Shown here: one piece after another, positions 23,228-34,536 of the stretch
How the letters are laid out: each line of letters starts with the position of its first letter
How positions within the stretch are numbered: position 1 is the first letter of the stretch
From: Palsa-504 sp963753225
GTDB taxonomy: Bacteria; Actinomycetota; Actinomycetes; Streptosporangiales; Streptosporangiaceae
NCBI GenBank assembly: GCA_963753225.1
Contig: CAVWBQ010000010.1
Span: forward strand, 62,001-126,000
DNA length: 64,000 nucleotides
Reading direction: 5' to 3'
The notes under the pieces: generated by a model
Seen by the model: the letters and a program-made list of their open reading frames with translations, nothing else
The model's database searches: none
Told to the model about the DNA's origin: nothing
Translations under genes and position numbers: made by a program

Positions 23228-24373
23228 GTGACCAACGTGTTCGCGATACCCCACCACGAGAACGGCACCGCCGCCGGACCGCAACCAGCCGGGCGGGCCC
23301 AGTTTGAGCAGGCAGGGCACGAGCAGGTCGTCTTCTGCCAGGATCACCATTCCGGGCTCAAGGCGATCATCGGCATCTACTCCACCGCGCTGGGCCCCGC
23401 GCTGGGCGGGACCCGCTTCTACCCCTACGGCAGCGAGGACGAGGCCCTCGCCGACGTGCTCCGGCTGTCCACCGCCATGGCCTACAAGAACGCACTGGCC
23501 GGCCTGGACCACGGCGGCGGCAAGGCGGTCATCATCGGCGACCCGGCCAAGATCAAAACCGAACCGCTGCTGCGCGCCTACGGCCGCTTTGTCGCCTCCC
23601 TCGGCGGCCGCTACGTCACCGCGTGCGACGTCGGCACGCGCAGCGAGGACATGGACGTCATCGCCAGGGAATGCCGCTGGACGACGGGCCGGACGACCGC
23701 CAACGGCGGCGCGGGCGACTCGTCCGTGCTGACAGCCATCGGCGTCATGCACGGCATGCGGGCGGCGGCCGAGCACGCCTGGGGCCGCGCCAGCCTGCAC
23801 GGACGCACCGTCGGAGTCGAGGGCGTGGGCAAGGTCGGGCACCGCCTCGTCGAGCACCTCATCGAGGCCGGGGCCGAGGTGGTCATCTGCGACGTCAGTG
23901 CGGCCGCGGTCGACGCCGTCCGTGCCCGTCACCCCGAGGTCCGCGCGGTCGCGGACGTCGAGGCACTGGTCGCGGAGAAACTGGACATCCTGTCCCCGTG
24001 CGCGCTGGGCGGGACGCTGGACGAGCGGGTGGTGAACGCGCTCACCGCGCGCATCGTCTGCGGCGGCGCCAACAACCAGCTAGCCCATCACGGCATCGAG
24101 AAACTGCTCGCCGACCGGGGCATCCTCTACGCGCCCGACTATGTGGTCAACTCGGGCGGAGTCATCCAGGTGGCGGACGAGCAGGCGGGCTTCAGCTTCG
24201 AGCGCGCCCGGGCGGCCACCGAACAGATTTTCGTCACTACTGGCAAGGTGCTCGCCATCGCGGACGCCGACGGGGTGCCGCCATCGGTCGCGGCGGACCG
24301 TCTGGCGGAGCGCCGGATGTCCGAGGTTGGCCGGCTGCGCGGAATCTGGCTGGGCACGATGGGATCAGCGTAG
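23228..24373 (+). CDS. vdh: valine/leucine dehydrogenase
   Basis: A 381-residue NAD-dependent amino acid dehydrogenase of the Glu/Leu/Phe/Val family. The N-terminal catalytic domain has GPALGGTRFYPYGSEDEALA, the lysines of RLSTAMAYKNALAGLDHGGG-K, and the Rossmann domain begins at GRTVGVEGVGKVGHRL. The lysine in the GG-K stretch (AGLDHGGGKA) and D in TACDVGT are the active-site pair. It deaminates valine, leucine or isoleucine to 2-oxo acids, feeding the branched-chain 2-oxoacid dehydrogenase encoded at 30857-34494. The GTG start is chosen because GAGGAGG lies 8 nt before it. The protein starts with a 30-residue extension before the enzyme fold, slightly longer than usual. Confidence 0.93.
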   Translation: MTNVFAIPHHENGTAAGPQPAGRAQFEQAGHEQVVFCQDHHSGLKAIIGIYSTALGPALGGTRFYPYGSEDEALADVLRLSTAMAYKNALAGLDHGGGKAVIIGDPAKIKTEPLLRAYGRFVASLGGRYVTACDVGTRSEDMDVIARECRWTTGRTTANGGAGDSSVLTAIGVMHGMRAAAEHAWGRASLHGRTVGVEGVGKVGHRLVEHLIEAGAEVVICDVSAAAVDAVRARHPEVRAVADVEALVAEKLDILSPCALGGTLDERVVNALTARIVCGGANNQLAHHGIEKLLADRGILYAPDYVVNSGGVIQVADEQAGFSFERARAATEQIFVTTGKVLAIADADGVPPSVAADRLAERRMSEVGRLRGIWLGTMGSA

Positions 24374-24533
24374 GCATCAGGGGCGCAAAGCGGGTACGGT
24401 TGTATCTGTACGGATGCTGGTGAACGTCGCGCTCTCCGCTGCGGGGTGGCGACGGCGTTTTATGGCGCACCAAACCAGCGAGGCGGAGATCATGGGGCCG
24501 GACTGGCTCCGAACGTTCGAGGGGGTCGAGCCA

Positions 24534-24764
24534 ATGGGGCGCGGCCGAGCCAAGGCCAAGCAGGTGAAGGTAGCTCGCCAGCTCAAGTACAAGAGCGACG
24601 ACACAGACCTTGACCGGCTGCGTGCGGAGCTGGGTGTCGGTGCTGACTCCGGCGACGGCAAGTACGATTCCGCCGCCGGTGACTACGACGACGAAGACGA
24701 CGACGAATCTCCCGATGATGTCGAGGACGCCTGGAAAGACGCTGAGGACGCCTGGCCGCGCTGA
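24534..24764 (+). CDS. DUF3073-family protein
   Basis: A 76-residue protein: GRGRAKAKQVKVARQLKYKS, then DLDRLRAELGV and a strongly acidic tail with YDDEDDDESPDD. The basic N-terminus plus acidic tail define DUF3073, found throughout actinobacteria near purF/purM. Nucleic-acid contact is a guess from the basic half. It stops 7 bp from the convergent purF gene. The upstream in-frame region is not conserved, so the ATG at 24534 after GAGGGGG is taken. Confidence 0.88.
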   Translation: MGRGRAKAKQVKVARQLKYKSDDTDLDRLRAELGVGADSGDGKYDSAAGDYDDEDDDESPDDVEDAWKDAEDAWPR

Positions 24765-24770
24765 CCGCGA

Positions 24771-26342
24771 TCAGGATCCGACGCCCAGGCCGTCCAGCAC
24801 ATGCTTACCCCGGTCGTCTTCCCCGACCGGGACGGGGTACTGTCCGTCGAAGCAGGCGCGGCATAGCCGACCTTCCGGCAAAGTCGTCGCCTCGATGAGG
24901 CCTGCCAGCGACACGTAGCCCAGGGTGTCCGCGCCGATCGAGGTGCATATCTCCTCGGGCGAGAGATGCCCCGCGATCAGTTCGGCGCGGGTGGCGAAGT
25001 CGATGCCGTAGAAGCACGGCCACCTTACCGGCGGGGCGGCGACCCGTACGTGCACCTCGCGGGCCCCGGCCTCGCGGAGCATGGCGACGAGAGCGCGCTG
25101 GGTGGTGCCGCGGACGATCGTGTCGTCGACCACCACCAGCCGGCGGCCGGCGATGGCGTCCCTGAGCGGGTTCAGCTTCAGCTTGATGCCCCGCTCCCTG
25201 ATGGTCTGGCTGGGCTGGATGAAGGTCCGGCCCACATAGGAGTTCTTGACCAGCCCCTGGCCGAAGGGGATGCCGCTGGCCTCGGCGAAGCCGATCGCCG
25301 CCGGCGTTCCCGACTCGGGTACCGGGATGACCAGGTCGGCGTCCGCGGGATGCTCGGCGGCGAGCCGCTTGCCGACCGCGACCCGGGTGGCGTGCACCCC
25401 CCGGCCGGAGATCGCGGTGTCCGGGCGGGCCAGGTAGACGTACTCGAACAGGCACCCGCTCGGCCGCGCCGCGGCGAAGGTCAGGGACCGCACCCCCCGC
25501 CCGTCGATGCAGACGAGCTCACCGGGCGCGATCTCCCGCACGAATCTGGCCCCAACGATGTCCAGCGCGGCCGTCTCGCTGGCCACCACCCAGCCGCTGT
25601 CCAGGCGGCCGAGCACGAGCGGCCGGAAGCCGTGCGGGTCCCGTGCCGCGTATAGGGTCTGCTCGTCCATGAAGACCAGCGAGTACGCTCCTTTGACCAG
25701 CGGCAGGACGGTGGCCACCGCGGTCTCGACCGGGCTGGCCGGGGGGGACGACGCTGCTGCCCCCTGGGTGGACTCCATAGTGCCGAACGGGCCGTCGGCA
25801 GTCGCCGCACCGCCGGGAAGATCTGCCCTGGCCGCGTTCAGCGCGGCCGGGTCGCTGACGAACAGCGCGGTGAGCACGTCGGTGTCGGATGTCGCCACGA
25901 TGCCGGCGCTGCCCGCCCCCAGGCTGCGCAGCAGCGCGGCCAGTTCGCGGGTGTTGATCAGGTTCCCGTTGTGGCCGAGGGCCAGGCTGACCTGTGCGGT
26001 GGAGCGGAAGGCCGGCTGGGCGTTGGCCCAGACCGAGGCGCCGGTGGTCGAGTACCGGCAGTGCCCGACCGCGATGTGGCCGCGGAGCGCGGTCAGCGCG
26101 GGCTCGTCGAATACCTGGGCGACCAGGCCCATCTCCTTGTGCACCACGATGCGGCTGCCGTCACTGACCGCGATGCCGGCCGACTCCTGCCCCCGGTGCT
26201 GCAGCGCGTACAGGCCGTAGTAGGCGAGATTGGCCACGTCTTCGTTCGGCGCCCACACGCCGAACACGCCGCACGCGTCTCGTGGCGGCCGGTCCTCGGG
26301 GAAGAGCTCATCTGTGAGACGACCGTCGGGGGGTGTCACCAA
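24771..26342 (-). CDS. purF: amidophosphoribosyltransferase
   Basis: A 523-residue enzyme for the first step of purine synthesis, transferring glutamine amide to PRPP. The class II glutaminase nucleophile is C24 (ACGVFGVWAPNE), exposed by propeptide removal of the 23 residues before it. The PRPP loop is RLVVVDDTIVRGTTQRALVA. Cysteines in SGCLFEYVY, RWPCFYGIDF and CRACFDGQYPVP fit the [4Fe-4S] ligands of Bacillus-type enzymes. An insertion of about 45 residues (ADLPGGAATADGPFGTMEST onward) rich in Ala/Ser/Pro interrupts the glutaminase domain, probably a loop. Gene order toward purL, purQ and purS is conserved. Confidence 0.97.
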   Translation of the reverse strand: MVTPPDGRLTDELFPEDRPPRDACGVFGVWAPNEDVANLAYYGLYALQHRGQESAGIAVSDGSRIVVHKEMGLVAQVFDEPALTALRGHIAVGHCRYSTTGASVWANAQPAFRSTAQVSLALGHNGNLINTRELAALLRSLGAGSAGIVATSDTDVLTALFVSDPAALNAARADLPGGAATADGPFGTMESTQGAAASSPPASPVETAVATVLPLVKGAYSLVFMDEQTLYAARDPHGFRPLVLGRLDSGWVVASETAALDIVGARFVREIAPGELVCIDGRGVRSLTFAAARPSGCLFEYVYLARPDTAISGRGVHATRVAVGKRLAAEHPADADLVIPVPESGTPAAIGFAEASGIPFGQGLVKNSYVGRTFIQPSQTIRERGIKLKLNPLRDAIAGRRLVVVDDTIVRGTTQRALVAMLREAGAREVHVRVAAPPVRWPCFYGIDFATRAELIAGHLSPEEICTSIGADTLGYVSLAGLIEATTLPEGRLCRACFDGQYPVPVGEDDRGKHVLDGLGVGS

Positions 26343-26352
26343 CTCAGTTTAT

Positions 26353-26718
26353 TCAAACAAGCGGCAGATAAGCCGCCAGATCGGCACGCGGGCCGCTGGC
26401 GTGGACCGCGCCGGAGCGAACCGCGCCGTCCCAGTCGAGCCGGCCGGCGGCCAGCCGGATCCAGGTCAGCGGGTCGGTTTCGACCACGTTCGGCGGCGTG
26501 CCCCTGGTGTGCACCGGGCCGGGCAGGCACTGCACGGCGGCCACCGGCGGGATCCGCACCTCCAGGACGCGGCCGGGATGGCGCGCGGCCAGCGTGTACA
26601 GCAGGTACCTGGCCGCGATGCGCTGGTCTTCTGGCCCGGGACCGGTGCCCGCGTCCAGCGCGCGCAGCACGGCCTCGACGCTGGCTGGTCCGCGCGGGTC
26701 CGGTCGCCGGGGAGGCAT
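26353..26718 (-). CDS. SCP2-like sterol carrier family protein
   Basis: A 121-residue protein with the actinobacterial SCP2-like pattern: RRPDPRGPASVEAVLRALDA, RYLLYTLAARHPGRVLEVRI, PPVAAVQCLPG and PNVVETDPLTWIRLAAGRLD. This gene is regularly located between purL and purF in actinomycetes. The fold binds hydrophobic ligands in other families; its job beside purine genes is not known. It lies 10 bp from purF and 17 bp from purL, in the same direction, so it is in the pur operon. Confidence 0.83.
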   Translation of the reverse strand: MPPRRPDPRGPASVEAVLRALDAGTGPGPEDQRIAARYLLYTLAARHPGRVLEVRIPPVAAVQCLPGPVHTRGTPPNVVETDPLTWIRLAAGRLDWDGAVRSGAVHASGPRADLAAYLPLV

Positions 26719-26735
26719 CTGGCCAGCCAGGCCGC

Positions 26736-29020
<2,285 letters not shown>

Positions 29021-29024
<4 letters not shown>

Positions 29025-29689
29025 GCCGCCACCCTGGCCACCACGGAGGCGAAGAAACCGAGGCCGTCGGCCGACGGGCCGGTGAGCGGGTCGACCGCGT
29101 GCTCCGGGTGCGGCATCAGCCCCACCACGTTGCCCGCCGCGTTGCACACCCCCGCGATGGCGGCCGCCGAACCGTTCGGGTTGTCCCCGGCGTACCTGAT
29201 GACGACCTGCCCGGACGCCTCGAGGTCCGCTAGCGTGCCCGGATCGGCCGCGTAGGCGCCCTCCCCGCTCTTCAGCGGCACCACGATCTGCTCGCCGCCG
29301 GAGTAGGCCCGGGTCCACGCGGTGCGCGCGTTCTCCACCCGCAGCGCCAGGTCCCTGGTGATGAACTTCAGGCCGGCGTTGCGAGTCAGCGCGCCCGGCA
29401 GCAGGTGCGCCTCGCACAGGATCTGGAAGCCGTTGCAGATGCCGAGCACCGGCAGCCCGGACCGGGCGGCGGGTACCAGCCCGGCCATCACCGGGGCGAA
29501 CCGGGCGATGGCACCGCAGCGCAGGTAATCGCCGTAGGAGAAGCCGCCGGGCAAGATGACCGCGTCGACGCCACGCAGGCCGCGGTCGCCGTGCCAGAGC
29601 CCGACCGGCTCGGCCCCTGCGAGCCGCACCGCGCGCGCCGCGTCCCGGTCATCCAGCGATCCGGGGAAGGTGATGACCCCTATCCGCAC
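29021..29689 (-). CDS. purQ: phosphoribosylformylglycinamidine synthase subunit I (glutaminase)
   Basis: A 222-residue class I glutamine amidotransferase subunit. The nucleophile Cys is in VLGICNGFQIL, and His-Glu are in LMPHPEHAVD. FPGSLDDRDAARAV and LPGGFSYGDYLRCG are PurQ hallmarks. It supplies ammonia to PurL. The GTG start is within a few bases of the expected family N-terminus (RIGVITFPGS). Confidence 0.97.
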
Positions 29690-29761
29690 CCAGGAAGGAT
29701 ATCCGGGAAAGCCAGGCAGCGGGGCTCTGCTAGCTCCGGGGGCCCCCGAGCCTCCGGGGAT

Positions 29762-30322
29762 CTAGCTGGCCGCGCGGAACTGGCGCAGCGGGGCGTCGTC
29801 CGGCCACCGGATGCGCTTGCGCATGGTCACGACCGTGCCGCGGCCGGGACGGCTGTCCAGGGTGACGTTGTCCACGCAGGCCCGCATGACGGCCAGGCCG
29901 CGACCCGACTCGGGCAGCTGGGCGACCGGCGTCTGCTGCGGATCCGGCTGCGTCTCCGGCGTGCCGCGCCCAGCCATATTCGACGGGGCCATATTCGACC
30001 AGGCCATATTCGACGGGGCCGGACTCGGCAGAGCCAGGCCGGCCCCGTCGTCGGCCACCTCGACCTGGCAGCCGACCGCGCCGAGGCTGGTGACCACCGC
30101 GTAGCTGCGGACCTTGCGGCCGCCGTGGGTGAGGACGTTGGTGCAGGCTTCGGTGGCCGCGAGCAGGATGTCGTAGACGGATTCCTCGTCCACGCCGAGC
30201 CCGCGCAGGGTGTCGCCGAGGACGCGGCGCATGACCGGGACGCTGAGGGTCTCGCGCTGGAAGACCAGGCAGAACTTCACATCAGGCATCGGCTTCGCTC
30301 GCGTCTTCACACCCGTACTCAC
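29762..30322 (-). CDS. anti-sigma-type HATPase (RsbW/SpoIIAB-like) between purQ and purS
   Basis: A 186-residue GHKL-type ATP-binding protein. The N box reads ILLAATEACTNVLTHGG, the G1 box VEVADDGAGL and the G2 region GRGLAVMRACVD with TVVTMRKR. Such proteins act as serine kinases or sigma-factor antagonists that control partner switching. A 15-bp unit is tandemly tripled (29973-30017), giving PSNMAWSNMAPSNMAG in the loop between the G1 and G2 boxes, where it may be tolerated as a lid extension. GAAGGGGG precedes the GTG. No anti-anti-sigma or sigma gene is adjacent, so its partner must be elsewhere. Confidence 0.85.
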   Translation of the reverse strand: MSTGVKTRAKPMPDVKFCLVFQRETLSVPVMRRVLGDTLRGLGVDEESVYDILLAATEACTNVLTHGGRKVRSYAVVTSLGAVGCQVEVADDGAGLALPSPAPSNMAWSNMAPSNMAGRGTPETQPDPQQTPVAQLPESGRGLAVMRACVDNVTLDSRPGRGTVVTMRKRIRWPDDAPLRQFRAAS

Positions 30323-30424
30323 AAGGCCCCCTTCAAATACTGTGCAGCGCCCTCATGGGTCGAGTGATTCCCCGTTAACGCGACCGAAACCAGCCGTCGC
30401 CAAACCGTAAGACGACACGGCCGC

Positions 30425-30673
30425 TCAGGCTCCCCCGGCACGCAGCGTAAAGTCCTCTATGACCGGGTTAGATAGCAGATCCCGCGCCAGGTTTGTGATA
30501 GCGGTCACAGCCGCCTCGTCGGCGGGCCCGTCCAGCTCCACTTCGAACCGCTTGCCCTGCCTGACTCCGAGTACCTGGCCGAACCCCAGGCGGTGGCAGG
30601 CACTGGCGATGGCCTCCCCTTGCGGATCATGAATCTCCGGCTTGAGCATTACTTCCACGATCATCCGCGCCAC
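30425..30673 (-). CDS. purS: phosphoribosylformylglycinamidine synthase subunit PurS
   Basis: An 82-residue protein: IVEVMLKPEIHDPQGEAIAS, CHRLGFGQVLGVRQGKRFEV and LARDLLSNPVIEDFTL match PurS. It bridges PurQ and PurL in the FGAM synthase complex. GGAGG stands 4-5 bp before the GTG that gives VARMIVEV, so this start is preferred over the internal ATG three codons later. It heads the purine operon on the minus strand, separated from purQ by the HATPase gene. Confidence 0.93.
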   Translation of the reverse strand: MARMIVEVMLKPEIHDPQGEAIASACHRLGFGQVLGVRQGKRFEVELDGPADEAAVTAITNLARDLLSNPVIEDFTLRAGGA

Positions 30674-30856
30674 GTATCCTCCAGGGCCATCAGGGGCATA
30701 TATCGTCAGGTGAGGAGCGTCCCACGGGCACCGCGACGCGTGCGTCCTCACCGGGCACGCAGCGTACGCGACCGCCCCGAGACAGCGCAGTCCGGGAACC
30801 TTCAGCCGTAAGGCCGGCGCTGGTGATCCCAGTCCCGGCCCGGAAAGGAGTGGCAC

Positions 30857-32044
30857 GTGACCGTCGAATCCGGCACCGCGACCACCGCCGCACCAGCACT
30901 CGACCAGCCCGCACCAGACATGCCAGACCAGGCCGGCGAGTTCGTCCAGCTGCTCACCCCGGAGGGTGAGCGGATCGACCAGCCCGGCTACCCGCTGGAC
31001 CTGTCGGCCGACGACATCAGGAACATGTACCGGGACCTGGTGCTGGTCCGCACCATCGACACCGTGGCGATCTCGCTGCAGCGCCAGGGCGAGCTCGGCA
31101 TCTGGGCCTCGCTGCTGGGCCAGGAAGCCGCCCAGATCGGGTCCGGCCGGGCGCTGAGCCCGGACGACATGGTGTTCCCCACCTACCGCGAGCACGGCGT
31201 GGCCTGGTGCCGCGGCATCGACCCGGTCAAGCTGCTCGAGCTGTACCGGGGCGTCAGCCACGGCGGGTGGGCGCCCGAGGAGCACAAGTTCGGTCTGTAC
31301 ACGATCGTGATCGGCGCCCAGACCCTGCACGCCACCGGTTACGCGATGGGCATCCAGCGCGACGGGGCCGTCGACGGGGACCCTGCCAGCCAGGAAAGGG
31401 GCGAGGCGGTCATCGCCTACTTCGGCGACGGCGCGACCAGCCAGGGTGACGTCAACGAGGCCTTCATCTGGGCGTCGGTGTTCAACGCGCCCATCGTCTT
31501 CTTCTGCCAGAACAACCAGTGGGCGATCTCCGAGCCGCTGGAAAAGCAGAGCCGCATCCCGCTCTACCAGCGGGCCCGCGGGTTCGGCTTCCCCGGGCTC
31601 CGGGTGGACGGCAACGACGTGCTGGCCTGCTACGCGGTGACTCAGAAGGCCATGCAGGCGGCCAGGGAGGGCCAGGGGCCCACGCTGATCGAGGCGTTCA
31701 CCTACCGCATGGGCGCGCACACCACCACCGACGACCCGACCAGGTACCGGCTGGCCAGCGAGCTGGAGATGTGGAAGCTCAGGGACCCGATCGAGCGCGT
31801 CCGTGCCTACCTAGTCCGCGGCGCCCTGGCCGAGCCGGAGTTCTTCGCCGAGGTGGACGCGGAGGCAAAGCAGGTCGGCGCCCGGATCCGCGAGGCGTGC
31901 CGGACCATGCCCGACCCGCCGCCGCTGTCCCTGTTCGACCACGTGTACGCCGAGCCCACCGCGATCCTGCGCCAGGAGCGCGAGCAGTACTCGGCCTACC
32001 TGGACTCGTTCGAAGCCAGGGAAGACGGGAGTCCCGCGCGATGA
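30857..32044 (+). CDS. bkdA: branched-chain 2-oxoacid dehydrogenase E1 alpha
   Basis: A 395-residue thiamine-diphosphate enzyme subunit. The TPP/Mg motif is GDGATSQGDVNEAFIWASVF followed by NNQWAISEP. The phosphorylation-loop-like YRMGAHTTTDDPTRYR is typical of the branched-chain and pyruvate families. With E1 beta it decarboxylates 2-oxo acids from valine, leucine and isoleucine and passes the acyl group to E2 lipoate. AAAGGAG precedes the GTG start. Its stop overlaps E1 beta (ATGA). Pyruvate as substrate is possible, but the nearby valine/leucine dehydrogenase favours branched-chain acids. The first 40 residues are an Ala/Pro-rich extension. Confidence 0.9.
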   Translation: MTVESGTATTAAPALDQPAPDMPDQAGEFVQLLTPEGERIDQPGYPLDLSADDIRNMYRDLVLVRTIDTVAISLQRQGELGIWASLLGQEAAQIGSGRALSPDDMVFPTYREHGVAWCRGIDPVKLLELYRGVSHGGWAPEEHKFGLYTIVIGAQTLHATGYAMGIQRDGAVDGDPASQERGEAVIAYFGDGATSQGDVNEAFIWASVFNAPIVFFCQNNQWAISEPLEKQSRIPLYQRARGFGFPGLRVDGNDVLACYAVTQKAMQAAREGQGPTLIEAFTYRMGAHTTTDDPTRYRLASELEMWKLRDPIERVRAYLVRGALAEPEFFAEVDAEAKQVGARIREACRTMPDPPPLSLFDHVYAEPTAILRQEREQYSAYLDSFEAREDGSPAR

Positions 32045-33024
32045 CCAGGCTCACCTTGTCCCGCGGGCTCAACGAGGGACTGCGCAAGGCGCTCGAGAAC
32101 GACCCCAAGGTCCTGATCATGGGCGAGGACGTCGGCAAGCTGGGCGGGGTCTTCCGCGTCACCGACGGCCTGCAGAAGGACTTCGGCGAGGCCCGGGTGA
32201 TCGACACCCCGCTGGCCGAGTCCGGCATCGTCGGCACGGCGATCGGCCTGGCCCTGCGCGGTTACCGGCCGATCTGCGAGATCCAGTTCGACGGGTTCGT
32301 CTTCCCCGCGGTCGACCAGATCGTCAGCCAGCTGGCCAAGATGCGGTACCGGTCCCTCGGGAAGGTCAGCCTGCCGGTGGTGATCCGCATCCCGTGCGGC
32401 GGCGGCATCGGCGCCGTCGAGCACCACAGCGAGTCCCCCGAGGTGCTGTTCGCGCACACGGCGGGCCTGCGCGTGGTCGCCTGCTCGGACGCGGCCGACG
32501 CGTTCACCATGATCCAGCAGTCGGTCAGCTCCGACGACCCGGTGATCTTCTTCGAGCCGAAGCGGCGCTACTGGGACAAGGCCGAGGTCGACACGGCGAA
32601 TGGGGTGGCCGGCGCGCTGCCCTTCGACCGGGCCAGAGTCACCCTCGAGGGCACCGACCTGACCCTGCTCTGCTATGGCCCGCTGGTGCGCACCTGCCTG
32701 GAGTCCGCGGCCGCCGCGCGCCAGGACGGGCGCAGCGTCGAGGTCATCGACCTGCGCTCGCTGTCCCCGCTCGACATGGACACGATCTCCGCCTCGGTGC
32801 GCAAGACCGGCCGCTGCGTCGTCGCCCACGAGGCGCCGGTGTTCGCCGGCCTCGGCGCGGAGATCGCCGCCCGCGTCACCGAGCAGTGCTTCTACCATCT
32901 CGAGGCGCCAGTACTGCGGGTCGGCGGCTTCGCCACCCCGTACCCGCCGTCCCGGCTGGAGGAGCACTACCTACCCGACCTGGACCGGATCCTGGACGCC
33001 GTCGACCGCACGTTCGGCTACTGA
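32041..33024 (+). CDS. bkdB: branched-chain 2-oxoacid dehydrogenase E1 beta
   Basis: A 327-residue transketolase-like subunit with VLIMGEDVGKLGGVFRVTDG, DTPLAESGIVGTAIGLALRG and EIQFDGFVFPAVDQIVSQLA, plus the C-terminal transketolase domain (VEVIDLRSLSPLDMDTI). Forms the alpha2-beta2 E1 with the product of the overlapping gene upstream. Length is normal and no residue of the TPP-contact glutamate (LAESG region) is missing. Confidence 0.94.
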   Translation: MTRLTLSRGLNEGLRKALENDPKVLIMGEDVGKLGGVFRVTDGLQKDFGEARVIDTPLAESGIVGTAIGLALRGYRPICEIQFDGFVFPAVDQIVSQLAKMRYRSLGKVSLPVVIRIPCGGGIGAVEHHSESPEVLFAHTAGLRVVACSDAADAFTMIQQSVSSDDPVIFFEPKRRYWDKAEVDTANGVAGALPFDRARVTLEGTDLTLLCYGPLVRTCLESAAAARQDGRSVEVIDLRSLSPLDMDTISASVRKTGRCVVAHEAPVFAGLGAEIAARVTEQCFYHLEAPVLRVGGFATPYPPSRLEEHYLPDLDRILDAVDRTFGY

Positions 33025-33039
33025 GGGGACGGGAGCGAC

Positions 33040-34494
33040 ATGGCCGAGCTCAAGGAGTTCAAGCTTCCCGACGTAGGTGAGGGCCTGACCGAGGCCGACA
33101 TCGTGGCCTGGCACGTCAAGCCGGGCGACCAGGTCGAGGACGGCCAGATCATCGTGGAGATCGAGACCGCCAAGGCGGTGGTCGAGCTGCCCTGCCCGTG
33201 GGACGGCACGGTCGCCCGGCTGCTGGCGGACGAGGGCGAGACCGTCGAGGTCGGCGTTCCGATCATCGCGGTCGAGGTGGCGGGCCAGGGGACACCAGAT
33301 AGCGCCGAACGGGTCTCGGTTCCCGCCCCCGCGCCAGCCGAGAGCACTGCCGCCGAGAGCACTGCCGCCGATAGCCCTCAGGCCGAAGAGCCCGAACGGC
33401 ACGCCGTCCTGGTCGGCTACGGCGTCAGGACGTCGTCGACCATCCGCCGCGTGCGCAAGACGTCCCCGGCCGTCGCGGCGGCGGCCGGGCGCCAGGAAGC
33501 GGCCGAGGTTCCCAGCGCATCCCAGGTCAAGCCGACACTGGCCAAGCCGACGCAGCCCAAACCGACACAATCCAAACCGACACTGGCCAAGCCGGCACTG
33601 GCCAAGCCGCCGGTGCGCAAGCTGGCCAAGGACCTCGGCATCAGCCTGGCCGCGCTGGCGGGCAGCGGTCCGGACGGCTCGATCACCCGGGACGACGTGC
33701 AGCGGGCGGCGGCCGCGGATACCCCGGTCCGTTCGGCCCCTTCCGGAAACGGATCCCGGACGGCCACCTCGGCTACGCCCCTTCAGGTCCCCGGCGGCGA
33801 GGAGCGCATCGCTGTCCGCGGCGTGCGCAAGCACATGGCCGCGGCCATGGTGTCGAGCGCGTTCACCGCGCCGCACGTCACCGAGTTCCTGCAGGTCGAC
33901 GTCACCGGGACGGTGGCCGCGGTGCGCCGGGTGCGGGAGCTGCCCGAATTCGCAGAGCTGCGGGTCTCGCCCCTGCTGTTCGTGGCCCGGGCGCTGCTCA
34001 TCGCGGTGGCCAGGCACCCGCTCATCAACTCGGCCTGGGACGCCGCCGCCGAGGAGATCGTGGTCAAGCACTACGTGAACCTCGGCATCGCGGTGGCCGC
34101 CGAGCGCGGCCTGATCGTGCCGAACATCAAGCACGCGGACGCGATGGGGATGCCGGAACTGGCACGCGGCCTGCAGGTGCTGACCGAGACCGGCCGGGCG
34201 GGCAAGGCCACCCCTGCCGACCTGACGGGCGGCACGATCACGATCACCAACGTCGGGGTGTTCGGGGTCGACTCCGGCACCCCGATCCTCACCCCCGGCG
34301 AGACCGCCATCCTCGCGTTCGGGCAGGTCAAGGACGCGCCCTGGGTGGTCGACGGGCAGCTCGCGGTGCGCAAGGCGTGCACCTTGTCGCTCTCCTTCGA
34401 CCACCGGATCGTGGACGGGGAACTCGGCTCGGCCGTGCTGCGCGACATCGGCTCGATGCTCGAGGACCCGGTCCGGATGCTCGCCTGGAGTTGA
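33040..34494 (+). CDS. bkdC: 2-oxoacid dehydrogenase E2 (lipoamide acyltransferase)
   Basis: A 484-residue E2. One lipoyl domain (residues 3-80) carries the lipoate lysine K45 in EIETAKAVVE. Two linkers are made of pentapeptide repeats with 15-bp units: AEST(A) at 33337-33381 and KPTLA/KPTQP at 33529-33612. The E3-binding domain (VRKLAKDLGISLAALAGSGP) is around 190, and the catalytic domain ends in SFDHRIVDGE with the active His and Asp. The E3 gene is not in the window. Swinging-arm linkers tolerate such repeats, which keep the lipoyl domain mobile. Confidence 0.94.
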   Translation: MAELKEFKLPDVGEGLTEADIVAWHVKPGDQVEDGQIIVEIETAKAVVELPCPWDGTVARLLADEGETVEVGVPIIAVEVAGQGTPDSAERVSVPAPAPAESTAAESTAADSPQAEEPERHAVLVGYGVRTSSTIRRVRKTSPAVAAAAGRQEAAEVPSASQVKPTLAKPTQPKPTQSKPTLAKPALAKPPVRKLAKDLGISLAALAGSGPDGSITRDDVQRAAAADTPVRSAPSGNGSRTATSATPLQVPGGEERIAVRGVRKHMAAAMVSSAFTAPHVTEFLQVDVTGTVAAVRRVRELPEFAELRVSPLLFVARALLIAVARHPLINSAWDAAAEEIVVKHYVNLGIAVAAERGLIVPNIKHADAMGMPELARGLQVLTETGRAGKATPADLTGGTITITNVGVFGVDSGTPILTPGETAILAFGQVKDAPWVVDGQLAVRKACTLSLSFDHRIVDGELGSAVLRDIGSMLEDPVRMLAWS

Positions 34495-34531
34495 TAACGC
34501 CAGTGTTGATAACGCCAGTGTTGATAACGTC
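34490..34531 (+). repeat. 15-bp tandem repeat at the end of bkdC
   Basis: The unit GTTGATAACGCCAGT occurs at 34490 and 34505 with a partial third copy at 34520. The first copy contains the bkdC stop codon, so the other two lie in the gap before the next gene. Confidence 0.9.
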
Positions 34532-34536
34532 TGGCC

